Source of the DNA: Salinivirgaceae bacterium
GTDB taxonomy: Bacteria > Bacteroidota > Bacteroidia > Bacteroidales > SZUA-534
Direction: 5' to 3'
Assembly: GCA_017474765.1 (NCBI GenBank)
Contig: JAFVGW010000037.1
Coordinates: 1-64,000 of the forward strand
DNA: 64,000 nt
The stretch's first letter is position 1, and every line of letters begins with the position of its first letter. The notes beneath the pieces are model-generated. The model worked only from the letters and a program-made list of their open reading frames with translations, was not told the DNA's origin and made no database searches. Shown one piece after another: positions 1 to 7,917 of this stretch. Made by a program: the position numbers and the translations under genes.

Positions 1-1209
1 CAGCCAATCGTGGTCAACTGAAATGTTTACCGCATCGGAACTGCGGTAATCCGAACGGAGCACAAAAGTTGTGTCGCACGCGTTGGACGGCAATAATAGT
101 ATGGGTGTGGAAATTGCAATACTTGAATCTGGTTCCAAACCCAAATACGCCGCTTGCACCGGGAAAGATCCCATGTTGACACTATCCAAGTTGTAATATC
201 CATTTCCCTTTCCTCCCCAGCCCATATTAAAGTGGAACATATCGCTACCGTTGTCCTCATTGTATTTGTAGCCGTCAACAACAAATACGTGTCCGCCATT
301 ATTGAGTGTTATTCCCACATACAAAAGCGGACGACCTTTCCGCAATTCCTCCAACACCATGGCATTCCACTGTGCGCTCGTATAGTTCTCTTTAATTTCG
401 TAGCGTACAGAATCCGGATTATATTGAAAATGAGTCCAAAGTACAAAAGATCCCTCGGTTTCACCAGGTCCATAGTCACTTTGTCCGCTTATACCAATGT
501 CCGAAATCAAATGTGCCACATTTTGCTTTTGTTCTTCGGTTGTTGTTGTTCGTAACGTGTCGAACATATTAGCCCAATCGTATGTATGAAACGAGGTGGA
601 AAGAATTCCGTATGGTGGCTCGAAATAACTTTCATAACCCATGGCACGTTTGGGGAAATTCCATTTTCGCATAATTTGTGCCTGAGCAATCGGCACACAT
701 CCTGCCATAGCATGAACTCCTGCACTGTCAGGACAATACATATGGTATGGAGAAGCTTGATCCCACACGCAAGGGACCATGGGTGCAATGTATTCTCCCT
801 CGCCAAGCAAAGTTGGTGCAGACGCGGAATACGTAAGCAAATTGTTCCAGAGAGTCTGGTTCTTGCTGTTGGCGGCGGGTTTCTCGCAACTCATGTCGTA
901 CGATTGCAGCCATGCGGAGAATGCCTCGGGATTATTCTCCGGGTCAATTGTATCGTCGAACGAGTACGCAAGCACCGGACGGACATTCTTGTCGCCGGCA
1001 ACGATTACAAAACCATCGGCACCGCTGCGGTTGAATATGTATATGTTTTGAATTCCGGCGAAAGAGATTCGCTCAAGGGTTACCGCCTGTCCGGTGTGTT
1101 TCAAAAAGAAATTTCGGGCTGCCGATTTGGCAGTGCCAACCGAGACTCTCTGTGCCTGAGCAGTTGTTGCCACAAGCAATAAACAATAAAAGAGTATTAT
1201 TTTTTTCAT
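1..1209 (-). CDS. C10 family (streptopain-like) cysteine peptidase, 3' end outside window
   Basis: This is a secreted papain-like cysteine protease of the SpeB/interpain type, read from the ATG at 1209 and still open at base 1 (403 residues visible). Residues 1-20 form a signal peptide ending AQAQ. Residues 21-85 resemble the Spi/C10 propeptide, with the GFVIVAGD signature. The catalytic Cys171 lies in MAGCVPIAQAQIM and the catalytic His307 in NGGHVFVVDGY, followed by the conserved FHFNMGWGGKGNGYY segment. The DYGPG motif near 246 is also typical of C10. The missing C-terminus could hold further beta domains or a sorting signal. A -7-like TATATTTG (1237-1230) and a perfect inverted repeat lie just upstream. 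The family call is firm; the substrate is unknown. Confidence 0.9.
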   Translation of the reverse strand, partial: MKKIILFYCLLLVATTAQAQRVSVGTAKSAARNFFLKHTGQAVTLERISFAGIQNIYIFNRSGADGFVIVAGDKNVRPVLAYSFDDTIDPENNPEAFSAWLQSYDMSCEKPAANSKNQTLWNNLLTYSASAPTLLGEGEYIAPMVPCVWDQASPYHMYCPDSAGVHAMAGCVPIAQAQIMRKWNFPKRAMGYESYFEPPYGILSTSFHTYDWANMFDTLRTTTTEEQKQNVAHLISDIGISGQSDYGPGETEGSFVLWTHFQYNPDSVRYEIKENYTSAQWNAMVLEELRKGRPLLYVGITLNNGGHVFVVDGYKYNEDNGSDMFHFNMGWGGKGNGYYNLDSVNMGSFPVQAAYLGLEPDSSIAISTPILLLPSNACDTTFVLRSDYRSSDAVNISVDHDWL

Positions 1210-1229
1210 CTTTTGTAAATCATATTATG

Positions 1230-1260
1230 CAAATATACAATAAACTGTGTTATACAGTTT
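1230..1260 (-). promoter_or_regulatory. Promoter -7 box with adjacent 7-bp inverted repeat (possible operator) for the C10 peptidase
   Basis: On the minus strand TATATTTG at 1237-1230 matches the Bacteroidota -7 consensus TAnnTTTG, 20 bases before the peptidase ATG. Where the -33 element would be expected lies a perfect inverted repeat, AAACTGT (1242-1248), five spacer bases, then ACAGTTT (1254-1260). No TTTG -33 box is visible, so a regulator bound at the repeat could control the promoter. That role is inferred from position only. Confidence 0.45.
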
Positions 1261-1349
1261 TAATCGCATTAAAACAATAATGTTAGGGGCACGGCTCTTT
1301 CATTTAAAATCTATCACCGAATTTAGACAGTTTAAAACGAATTGATTTA

Positions 1350-1371
1350 CAATTAAAAGCCGCAAGCGGCT
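1350..1371 (-). terminator. Weak intrinsic terminator candidate after the radical SAM gene
   Basis: On the minus strand AGCCGC-TT-GCGGCT (1371-1358) is followed by TTTTAATT. It lies about 245 bases past the radical SAM stop codon. The stem is only 6 bp with a very small loop, so efficiency is uncertain. Confidence 0.35.
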
Positions 1372-1615
1372 GACAAATTAAACTAATCCGCGACGAGCCA
1401 TTTGTTAGATTCGTAATTGAAATGCAACTTGTTGCATTTTAATCTTTTATCCAATTGAAAATTTGTTTGATTCGTTCAATTCGGTGCTAAATGAAAAATA
1501 CGTGTGTTAGGGGGATTTATTAAACAGCGAAGCGTTTAAACCAGTTCAATAGCGAAGCAATTCAACCAAACTTAAAACTTATAACTCGTTACTTGCAGTT
1601 CCCAATGCGGCCAAA

Positions 1616-2692
1616 TTATCTAACTAGCCGATGATAGTGGCAAAACAGCAGATTGCCATTCTCGTCGCGTAGATGGAAACCGTTTCCTCCGCAGTAGCGG
1701 AACATTTTGCAGTTGGCGCAGATGCCATTTTTCATCCACGAGCGGTTGCGGAACTGATCAAATCCATTGTTCCACACGGCCCAAAAATCGTCTTTGTAGA
1801 TGTTGCCTTGCGAATAGTTGGCGCGAATGCTGGGGCAAGCCGAAATTGAGCCGTCGTGCAGTATGGAGCCGACGGTTATGCCAGCATCGCAGTGAAAGAA
1901 TGTGTCGCGGACTTCGGCTTCGTAGCCACCCAGAAATCCTTCGCAGCCGTAACTGACTTGTATGCGTCCTTCTTTTCGGGTGTCGGCAATGAAATTCATC
2001 AGGCGGGTGAACTGCTCGTCGGAAAGTTGAAGTTCGGGATTTTCAGCCGCGCGCCCGACGGGAAAAATCGTGAAAATCCGCCAGCGTTTCACTCCAATAC
2101 TCAAAAGATATTCCTTGAAATCAGTCAGAGTATCAATATTTTGCTGGTTGGCACAGGTAACAACGTCCCACACCACATCGTTGGTTTGAGCAAGCAGTTT
2201 TATGGCTTCGGTTGCCTTTTGAAAGCCGTTGGGCACGCGGCGCAGCCAGTCGTGGGCGTCGGCAAAGCCATCGAGACTGATGGTTGCGGCGTGAAGGCCA
2301 GATTTGCAGAGAGATAGCAGACGCTTTTCTGTCAGCAGATAGCCGTTGCTCACGATGCCCCAAGGGTAGCCGCGGCGGTATAGTTCGATGCCGCATTGCT
2401 CAATGTCGTTGCGGACAAGTGCTTCGCCGCCCGTGAAAATCACAAGCACCTTATGCGGGTTGACGTGCGGAGTTATGGAATCGATTACCTTGAGAAAATC
2501 GGCTACAGGCATATCTTTTGCGGCAGCCGATGCCTTGCAGTCGCTTCCGCAGTGGCGGCAGGCGGCATTGCAGCGCAAGGTGCATTCCCAGAAAAGCGTC
2601 CTCAGCGGGTGTTCCCGCACGGTGTCTTTCCTGGCAAGTCGGGTTATTTCAAGTGCTATTTTTTTGCGGAGAGTGATTCTCTTACTTGCCAT
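1616..2692 (-). CDS. Radical SAM/SPASM protein of an rSAM-lipoprotein pair
   Basis: This is a 358-residue radical S-adenosylmethionine enzyme. The [4Fe-4S] motif sits in CTLRCNAACRHC (about 37-48), i.e. CNAACRHC as CxxxCxxC. FTGGEAL (about 87-93) is the SAM-binding GGE-like motif. The C-terminal third has a spaced set of Cys typical of a SPASM/twitch auxiliary cluster: CDAG, ACPS, CANC, YCGG and FCHYH. It overlaps the stop of the upstream lipoprotein gene by 11 bases, implying translational coupling, and shares an operon with two lipoproteins that are its likely substrates or partners. It resembles the Bacteroidota family that TIGRFAMs calls the radical SAM enzyme of the rSAM/lipoprotein system; the chemistry is unknown to me. 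Confidence 0.88.
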   Translation of the reverse strand: MASKRITLRKKIALEITRLARKDTVREHPLRTLFWECTLRCNAACRHCGSDCKASAAAKDMPVADFLKVIDSITPHVNPHKVLVIFTGGEALVRNDIEQCGIELYRRGYPWGIVSNGYLLTEKRLLSLCKSGLHAATISLDGFADAHDWLRRVPNGFQKATEAIKLLAQTNDVVWDVVTCANQQNIDTLTDFKEYLLSIGVKRWRIFTIFPVGRAAENPELQLSDEQFTRLMNFIADTRKEGRIQVSYGCEGFLGGYEAEVRDTFFHCDAGITVGSILHDGSISACPSIRANYSQGNIYKDDFWAVWNNGFDQFRNRSWMKNGICANCKMFRYCGGNGFHLRDENGNLLFCHYHRLVR

Positions 2693-3104
2693 TCTTTTCT
2701 TTCAATATGAAATTCTCGGTTTTTGTTGCTTTGCCATCAAACCATTGGTCGTCGCGTTTTTTTCTCTTGAAATCAGACCTTAGTATGTATCCTTTGATGG
2801 TGTCGCTTTCATATTTTCCATTCAAATCGTTGGCAATAAGTGTGTATTGAAAATCTGTTGCCTCTGTATAAGAGTCTTTAAAAGAGAATTCACCCTTATG
2901 GTCGGTTATCATCGTAAGGCTATCGAGATAAGGATTGTTACTGCTGAATGATACTCCTACGTTTTCAATTAGTTTCTCGCCATCCGACACGGTTCCTTTT
3001 AATTCGAATTCCGCGTAGGGCGAACCGTATTCTATACAACTCGTCAATAGGTCGCATCCTGTAAAGCCTAATATTGTCAGAAGCATTTGAAGAATGCGTC
3101 TCAT
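2682..3104 (-). CDS. Small lipoprotein, presumed partner of the radical SAM enzyme (copy 2)
   Basis: This is a 140-residue lipoprotein. A short signal peptide ends in GFTGC, with Cys17 as the likely lipidation site. The mature part opens with YGSPYAEFELKGTVSDGEK and then resembles a carboxypeptidase-regulatory-like beta-sandwich. The C-terminus carries a basic stretch (FKRKKRDDQ) and WFDGKATKT, both shared with the neighbouring copy. It overlaps the radical SAM start by 11 bases. Residues identical in both paralogues (YGSPY, KGTV, DGEK, GKY, WFDG) are the first candidates for recognition or modification; that is inference. Confidence 0.85.
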   Translation of the reverse strand: MRRILQMLLTILGFTGCDLLTSCIEYGSPYAEFELKGTVSDGEKLIENVGVSFSSNNPYLDSLTMITDHKGEFSFKDSYTEATDFQYTLIANDLNGKYESDTIKGYILRSDFKRKKRDDQWFDGKATKTENFILKEKNGK

Positions 3105-3119
3105 AAAAGGTGTTGATTA

Positions 3120-3557
3120 TCAAGATTTTTTCTTTAGTGTGATATTCACAGTCTTTTCTGCAGAGCCATCAAACCAGTCATCTTTTTTCTTTTTGCCAGA
3201 AAATTCGTTTCTAAAAAAGAAAACTTCAGTAGTGTCGTTTTTGTATTTGCCGTCAGGGTCGTTAGCCACAAGTCTTATGCCTATCGTGGTGTCAAGCGGC
3301 GAGCATCCTTCTTGCCCTGATAATTCAAATTCGCCTTTTGCATTAGTAGTCAATGTTTTCCACGGCTTGCTGTATATAATTGGGTACGTTCGTGTTGCTT
3401 CTATTTTCACATTTTCAATGGCTTTTTCACCGTCAGTAACAGTACCTTTTACGGAAAATTCAACGTAGGGTGAGCCATATTCCACTTGTTCATTTCCAAT
3501 CTCATCGCATCCAGCGAAACCCAAAAGTCCAAGCAGACAGGCAAAAATCTTTTTCAT
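3120..3557 (-). CDS. Small lipoprotein, presumed partner of the radical SAM enzyme (copy 1)
   Basis: This is the first gene of the operon, 145 residues. The signal peptide ends in GFAGC, with Cys17 lipidated. The rest parallels the downstream copy: YGSPYVEFSVKGTVTDGEK, a beta-sandwich-like middle, ANDPDGKY, and a C-terminal KKKKDDWFDGSAEKT segment. The two copies are 15 bp apart and clearly arose by tandem duplication. Transcription very likely starts from the exact TTTG-N20-TAACTTTG promoter just upstream. No enzymatic motif is visible. Confidence 0.86.
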   Translation of the reverse strand: MKKIFACLLGLLGFAGCDEIGNEQVEYGSPYVEFSVKGTVTDGEKAIENVKIEATRTYPIIYSKPWKTLTTNAKGEFELSGQEGCSPLDTTIGIRLVANDPDGKYKNDTTEVFFFRNEFSGKKKKDDWFDGSAEKTVNITLKKKS

Positions 3558-3583
3558 TTCTATTATTTTTTCAAGTTGTTATG

Positions 3584-3615
3584 CAAAGTTACGTCTTTTG
3601 GCGGATTAAAGCAAA
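3584..3615 (-). promoter_or_regulatory. Consensus Bacteroidota promoter of the lipoprotein/radical SAM operon
   Basis: On the minus strand a -33 TTTG (3615-3612) is separated by exactly 20 bases from a -7 TAACTTTG (3591-3584), matching the primary sigma promoter of Bacteroidota. The first start codon (3557) is 27 bases past the -7 box. Confidence 0.75.
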
Positions 3616-3624
3616 GGAAAAATT

Positions 3625-3660
3625 ACAAAAAAAGCCGACTTCCAAGTGGAAATCGGCTTT
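3625..3660 (-). terminator. Intrinsic terminator of the GH43 operon
   Basis: On the minus strand a 13-bp stem starting AAAGCCGA (3660-3648, pairing with 3643-3631; one G-U pair) with a 4-base loop is followed by a run of T. It lies about 22 bases after the GH43 stop. Its base overlaps the -33 side of the next promoter only loosely, so the two operons are separately transcribed. Confidence 0.85.
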
Positions 3661-3681
3661 ACTATTCAGTGAATCATCAAA

Positions 3682-5142
3682 TCAATGGTTTCTCAAGTTC
3701 CATTTCGAGTTGTCGCTCTTCATATCGAATTTGCCAAGACCAACGGTGCTGTCGCCAGTCGATACCAGAACAACTTGGCCTTCAACGCCAGGAGCCTGTT
3801 TTGGCATCAGACGGTAGGTTCCGTCAGTCAGTTGGTCGATGCGCCACAGTTGAGTGTCAGCGCCAGTGTACTCCGATGCGATAACCTCGTAGTTCGGGGC
3901 TGCGGTCAGAGCGCGGTTGGTGCCTTCAATAACAATCTTGCAGTATGCGCCGCCAAGGAAACCTTCCTTTTCGGGAAGAGCCACAATGCTCCATTTCTGG
4001 TGCGGGCGGGTCATATAGTCGCCTGCGCGGACAGCAACATCGCCAGCAGGCCAAGTCGATTGAACATCTTCAAGTTTCTGTGATGCAACAGGTTTGATAG
4101 GAGTGGTGTCGTTTCGACCGAAAAAGCCACGCATTGCCATAGGCATACGAACAAAGTCAACAGCCAACTCAAGAGCATAGCCGCGGCGCTCCGACTCAAT
4201 CTCATAAACACCGTCTTTCAGCAGTTCGCCTGCATACGGCCAATCGTTCTTCCACAAAAGTGGACGGATGGCCAAAGTGCTACGTCCGCCAAAATCAAGA
4301 TCAGCCTCAAAGTGGCACGACATCTTCTCAACGCCTTCCTCAACAATGTAGCGTCCAAAGTGGCCAGGGCCCATAACGCGGTCGTGAGCGGCAATCACCA
4401 TGCGGCCACCGCCTTGCAACATATCGCGGCCCATATTGTCAAGATAAGGACCAGTCACCTTGCGTGAACGGCCAACAACAATATTATAGGTAGAGTTGGC
4501 GCCGTCGCAGCAAGTGCCGTGAGTACCAAGCAGATAATACCATCCATTGTTGTACATCAGGTCAGAAGCCTCGCAGTCGATGGCGATGTTGATAGCCTCA
4601 TTGCCTTCAACGCGCTTGCCTGTTTTGGGGTCGAGTTCCACCAGACGGATGAATCCGAAATAGGTGCCGTACGACAGCCAGAGGCGGCCATCGGTCGGGT
4701 CGAGAAGCAGGCCTGCATCGATAGCGTCGCAGTCCTCATCATATTCCGACGATGCAACCACAATCGGGTCGGTGAACTTGAAATCAGGCGAATTCGGGTC
4801 GAGAGTCTTGTTCCACATTGTAACAACAGTGCCTGCGTGGCCGCCGCCAAGGCCACCGCCAGTGGTGCTGTAGGCAATCAGATAGCGGTCGCCGATTTTA
4901 AGCGCGTCAGGTGCAGCGCCGCCGCCCGGGCGTACTGCGCCGCCGTTCCATGTCCAGCCGTCCTCTGAGATGAGGCCGCCTTGGCCTGTTCCGAATGTGT
5001 AGTATTTTCCATCGCACTCAACGATTGTCGATGGGTCGTGGATGAAAGGTTTGCCAATCTGTGCGTTTGCATCTTTCGCTGCCAAAGCAACTGTCAATGC
5101 GCAAACGCCTAAAGTTATAATCGGTTTCATATTATTTTTCAT
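3682..5142 (-). CDS. Secreted GH43 arabinanase/arabinosidase-like enzyme with C-terminal ricin-type lectin domain
   Basis: This is a glycoside hydrolase family 43 protein predicted to cut arabinan or arabinoxylan side chains outside the cytoplasm. The open frame runs to a TTG at 5157, but the ATG at 5142 gives a clean signal peptide ending ANAQ. The five-blade catalytic domain shows the base Asp in IHDPSTIV, the IDAGLLLDPTDGRLWLSYG block with the central Asp, and the acid Glu in DCEASDLMY, so the triad looks intact. The last 130 residues have beta-trefoil features (HQKWSIV, TQLWRID), as in ricin-B lectin domains. It follows a secreted protein in the same operon and ends at an intrinsic terminator. 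No SusC/SusD pair is in the window. The exact substrate is not readable. Confidence 0.85.
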   Translation of the reverse strand: MKNNMKPIITLGVCALTVALAAKDANAQIGKPFIHDPSTIVECDGKYYTFGTGQGGLISEDGWTWNGGAVRPGGGAAPDALKIGDRYLIAYSTTGGGLGGGHAGTVVTMWNKTLDPNSPDFKFTDPIVVASSEYDEDCDAIDAGLLLDPTDGRLWLSYGTYFGFIRLVELDPKTGKRVEGNEAINIAIDCEASDLMYNNGWYYLLGTHGTCCDGANSTYNIVVGRSRKVTGPYLDNMGRDMLQGGGRMVIAAHDRVMGPGHFGRYIVEEGVEKMSCHFEADLDFGGRSTLAIRPLLWKNDWPYAGELLKDGVYEIESERRGYALELAVDFVRMPMAMRGFFGRNDTTPIKPVASQKLEDVQSTWPAGDVAVRAGDYMTRPHQKWSIVALPEKEGFLGGAYCKIVIEGTNRALTAAPNYEVIASEYTGADTQLWRIDQLTDGTYRLMPKQAPGVEGQVVLVSTGDSTVGLGKFDMKSDNSKWNLRNH

Positions 5143-5157
5143 TATTTTGATTTTCAA

Positions 5158-5952
5158 TTACTTGTTGGTGATAGTGATGTTCTTGACAGGTTTGCCTTCG
5201 AGGTCGAGGAAACGAACGCAGAAGTCGCTCATACCAGGACCGTTGATAACGGCACCGCGCAAGATGTTCTTGCCTTTCTTGAGGCTGATGATTGGCGAAA
5301 CGCAGTCATCGACAACCATACGGCGGTCGCCCGAGAGGAGAAGAACCTCTTGGTCGTTGAGCCACCACATTGATGCCGAGTTAGAGCCAACAGCCAGACG
5401 GACTGTCATATCCTCGTCGCAGTTGATAACAGTAACAGCGTGGAAAATAATACCGTAACGTGTTTGTTTTGTGCCAGTTGCAAAGCGGAACAATTTCACA
5501 TTGTAAAGTTTGCTGTCGAAAGCGTGCCAAACCAAAGTCCGTTTTTCCCATACAGGTTCAGGCATTTGGAAACCCATCGGTGGACGTGGACCGTCGAATT
5601 TGGCTTCGGGCTGAACCTGAACGGTGGCTTTAACCTTTTCGCCGTTTTTCGGAAGGGTTTTGTACTGATTTGGATAGTACTCGTGAGCAAAAGCATCGCG
5701 CAGATAACTGTCAGTAAAGACAGCATTGCTGCGGTTGGGTTTGCCGATTGGGTCAAGCAGCAGCCAGCGGCGGATAAAGCCCTGGTCGTCAGGTTTCATC
5801 GCATCGGCAGTCGATGGAATGAAGTAGTTGTCGATGCTTGGTCCACTTGGCACAGCCTGGTTCTGATTCTGCGGTTGTGCACTGGCGTTGTAGGCCTGCG
5901 CGCCGATGATTGCCGCCAGACCGATTGCCAACAGAGTTGTTTTGTGTTTCAT
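5158..5952 (-). CDS. Secreted beta-sandwich protein upstream of GH43, function unknown
   Basis: This protein has 264 residues with a signal peptide (cut after about ASAQ, residue 26). The mature part contains FIRRWLLLDPIGKPNRSN, a YGIIFHAVTVINCDEDMTVR strand region and WWLNDQEV/NILRGAVINGPGMSDFCVRF, which reads like a galactose-binding-type jelly-roll module. I recall similar modules attached to Bacteroidota xylan or acetylxylan-esterase proteins, but I see no esterase nucleophile motif here. It directly precedes the GH43 gene with only 15 bases between stop and ATG, so a role in binding the same polysaccharide is likely. A -7-like TATATTTG lies at 6015-6008. Confidence 0.6.
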   Translation of the reverse strand: MKHKTTLLAIGLAAIIGAQAYNASAQPQNQNQAVPSGPSIDNYFIPSTADAMKPDDQGFIRRWLLLDPIGKPNRSNAVFTDSYLRDAFAHEYYPNQYKTLPKNGEKVKATVQVQPEAKFDGPRPPMGFQMPEPVWEKRTLVWHAFDSKLYNVKLFRFATGTKQTRYGIIFHAVTVINCDEDMTVRLAVGSNSASMWWLNDQEVLLLSGDRRMVVDDCVSPIISLKKGKNILRGAVINGPGMSDFCVRFLDLEGKPVKNITITNK

Positions 5953-6007
5953 GATACTTTTTTAGTTATGTTAAAATATGCTGAATGTTTTACTTTCAGT
6001 CAAAGGA

Positions 6008-6015
6008 CAAATATA
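6008..6015 (-). promoter_or_regulatory. -7 promoter box for the GH43 operon
   Basis: TATATTTG on the minus strand matches TAnnTTTG and lies 55 bases upstream of the first start codon (5952). No TTTG -33 element is seen at the right distance, so the promoter may be activator-dependent, as is common for polysaccharide-use operons. Confidence 0.45.
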
Positions 6016-6086
6016 GCGTAAAAAAAGCGCGTTCTTCTGCCTTATTTCTATGAAAAAAGCGCCGTAATCGACAAAAATCGATGCCA

Positions 6087-6767
6087 TCACATCTTCAGTC
6101 CTTTGAGCTCGGCTTTTTGTTCATCGCTGATGCAATAACTTTCAATGGCTTTCTGTATGGTTTTGTTGTGGCACCAGGTGTCGAGTCGGTGGTCGGTCAG
6201 GTAGCAGAGCACCGAGTCGTACTGTTTGGTCAGTGCAGTGGCAAAATACCATGCAATCATCATTTTAATGTAATATTCATCAGACCTGACGGCGGCCACC
6301 ATGCTTGGATATTCGTCGCAGAAGCGTTCGTCGAGGAAAAAAGTCATCAGCATTTTAATGGCAAAACGTACGGTATATGTGTGGCTGCTTGCAATCCAAA
6401 CTTTTACGGCTGACAGAAGTTCGTCGGGATGCTTGCCAAAGGCTTTGGGCGTGAAAGAGTCGCAAGTCGCCCAGTTGTTTATATGAGGCAGAAACAGATT
6501 GGTTTGCCGCATGGCTTCATCGAAATTCGTCATCCGTGCCACGATGAAAGCGTGCAGGTTGTTCTCTTCGTAGTAGCGGTGGGGCAGTTGGCCGATAAAC
6601 TCTTGTGCGTCATCGGTCTTGGCAATCTGCCGGGCCAGTTTCCGCAGTGCAGGCGTGCGCACTCCAATAATGGTGCGGCGGTCGATGGTCGGCATCAGTT
6701 TTGCCTGAAAATCGCCGTAGGCAGTGTCCTGAAGGGCAAAGAGTTGGTCAGTAATGGTTATTGACAT
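6087..6767 (-). CDS. DNA alkylation repair protein, AlkD-like HEAT-repeat glycosylase
   Basis: This is a 226-residue all-helical protein of the AlkC/AlkD superfamily, which removes alkylated bases such as 3- and 7-alkylpurines. Recognisable blocks are IGVRTPALRKLARQI near 34-48, EENNLHAFIVA near 67, NNWATCDSF near 96 and the helix WYFATALTK near 173. The length is that of the usual single-domain protein. The gene stands alone between gaps; no lesion-response element is seen. Whether it is catalytic or only binds damaged DNA cannot be told from sequence alone. Confidence 0.85.
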   Translation of the reverse strand: MSITITDQLFALQDTAYGDFQAKLMPTIDRRTIIGVRTPALRKLARQIAKTDDAQEFIGQLPHRYYEENNLHAFIVARMTNFDEAMRQTNLFLPHINNWATCDSFTPKAFGKHPDELLSAVKVWIASSHTYTVRFAIKMLMTFFLDERFCDEYPSMVAAVRSDEYYIKMMIAWYFATALTKQYDSVLCYLTDHRLDTWCHNKTIQKAIESYCISDEQKAELKGLKM

Positions 6768-6878
6768 TGGTGTTAGGTGTTAGAGAGTTAGAGAATTACG
6801 AATCATTACACTTTTCACTTTATTCATTACACTTTACACATTCATCATTGCTCAATTTTCAATTGTCAACTGTCCATC

Positions 6879-6911
6879 AAAAAAGGCCAAACAAATTGTC
6901 CGGCCTTTTTT
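6879..6911 (-). terminator. Strong intrinsic terminator after the GlsB gene
   Basis: On the minus strand this folds as a 15-bp stem with two G-U pairs (starting AAAAAAGGCCGGACA) around a 3-base loop, ending in TTTTTT. It sits 15 bases past the GlsB-like stop. The reverse complement is also U-rich, so it may work in both directions. Confidence 0.85.
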
Positions 6912-6925
6912 GAATCTGTTGTCTG

Positions 6926-7207
6926 TTATTTCTTTTTACCTTTTTTGAAAACAAGGTTGATGACAAGCAGGATTAGGAATGCGCCGATTGCGCCGATAAT
7001 GACGCTGTTCAGCCATTTCCAATCGCCTTTGAACAGTTTCAGACTTAGGTCGAGAACATCGAACAGCCAGCTGCCGAAGAAGCAGCCGATAATGCCGATG
7101 ATGAAGTTAACTACAAGGCCCATTCCTTTTCCTTTGAAAAGAAGGCTGCCCAACCAGCCGGCCAGTGCGCCGACTACAATGAGAGTAATGATTTCGGTAG
7201 GTGACAT
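6926..7207 (-). CDS. GlsB/YeaQ/YmgE family stress-response membrane protein
   Basis: This is a 93-residue inner-membrane protein of the transglycosylase-associated family. Three hydrophobic segments are evident (about 5-22, 29-49, 66-87), with the family's small-residue motif GALAGWLGSLLFKG and the IIGIIGCFFGSWLF segment. Family members are associated with general stress in other bacteria; the biochemical role is not established. It is followed by an intrinsic terminator and appears monocistronic. A lysine-rich tail (KKGKKK) faces the cytoplasm by the positive-inside rule. Confidence 0.88.
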   Translation of the reverse strand: MSPTEIITLIVVGALAGWLGSLLFKGKGMGLVVNFIIGIIGCFFGSWLFDVLDLSLKLFKGDWKWLNSVIIGAIGAFLILLVINLVFKKGKKK

Positions 7208-7345
7208 TTTGATAATTTTTAGTTATACAATAGTGTTACAAAACAATGTGAAGATAGTTGGTTTGCTTTGAATTTGCAATAGCTGATTTTTGAGTAATGC
7301 GATTCTTATATATAATATGTGTCAATCGCAATTTCTAGCATTAAA

Positions 7346-7909
7346 TCATTTATACTTCAGCAACAATTTCCGCGTCTTTATTTTTTCCTGCCCGTAAAAA
7401 GTGTCGCGGTTCACGTGTCTGATTGATTCAATGGTATAGATGGCTGAAGCGTCCTGCTCGTTGACAATTTCCACTACATCATTGGCTTTTTTGCGGGTGG
7501 TTATAATATATAGTATGCCAACAGGTCCGTTTTTGTCTTCTGCGTTGGTGACCGTAACACCGAAACCTTTGGCTGATAAATTGTCAACCAAAGCGTTATA
7601 GTTGTTTACGGTTATAATTCTGATGAGTTCGTGGCCGAGGGCGAGTTTCTCCTCAATCAGCATTCCCACGTAGTTGCCTGTGGCAAAGCCTGCGGCGTAG
7701 CCGATGTAGCACGCCCAGTTGTCGATGTTCTGGATGATGTTGCTGATGGCCACAATCCAAATCAATGTTTCGAAAAAACCCGTCAGGGGAGCCAGTTTTT
7801 TGTATCCCTTTGCAACTAGAATAATGCGAATGGTACCTATGCTCACGTCGGTTACGCGTGCGCAGAATATAAGAATCGGGAGCAATATGTAAGAGTATAC
7901 GTCGAACAT
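7346..7909 (-). CDS. UPF0316 membrane protein (DUF5698 plus DUF2179)
   Basis: This 187-residue protein has an N-terminal membrane part of about three helices (residues 5-90), including CARVTDVSIGTIRII, the signature of this family, and a soluble C-terminal DUF2179 domain (about 95-185) rich in alternating strands and ending RHVNRDTFYG. DUF2179 domains elsewhere occur on membrane proteins and are thought to sense small ligands; the function of UPF0316 is unknown. It sits 8 bases after the SiaC-like gene on the same strand, so it may be co-transcribed with the SiaB/SiaC pair. Confidence 0.85.
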   Translation of the reverse strand: MFDVYSYILLPILIFCARVTDVSIGTIRIILVAKGYKKLAPLTGFFETLIWIVAISNIIQNIDNWACYIGYAAGFATGNYVGMLIEEKLALGHELIRIITVNNYNALVDNLSAKGFGVTVTNAEDKNGPVGILYIITTRKKANDVVEIVNEQDASAIYTIESIRHVNRDTFYGQEKIKTRKLLLKYK

Positions 7910-7917
7910 TGCAGAAA

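Larger units (their letters stand above)
1210..1615. other. Intergenic region, 406 bp, no gene seen
   Basis: No coding sequence or RNA gene is recognised. It holds the peptidase promoter and inverted repeat (1230-1260), a short hairpin AGCCGC-AA-GCGGCT (1358-1371) and, near the radical SAM stop, low-complexity text with two copies of GCGAAGC (about 1533 and 1553), a sequence known to form an exceptionally stable DNA mini-hairpin. The word AACTTAAAAC and relatives recur here and in other gaps of the window. Confidence 0.6.

Noticed and set aside
5143-5157. TTG start for the GH43 gene
   Set aside because: The ATG at 5142 gives a better signal peptide and normal initiation codon.
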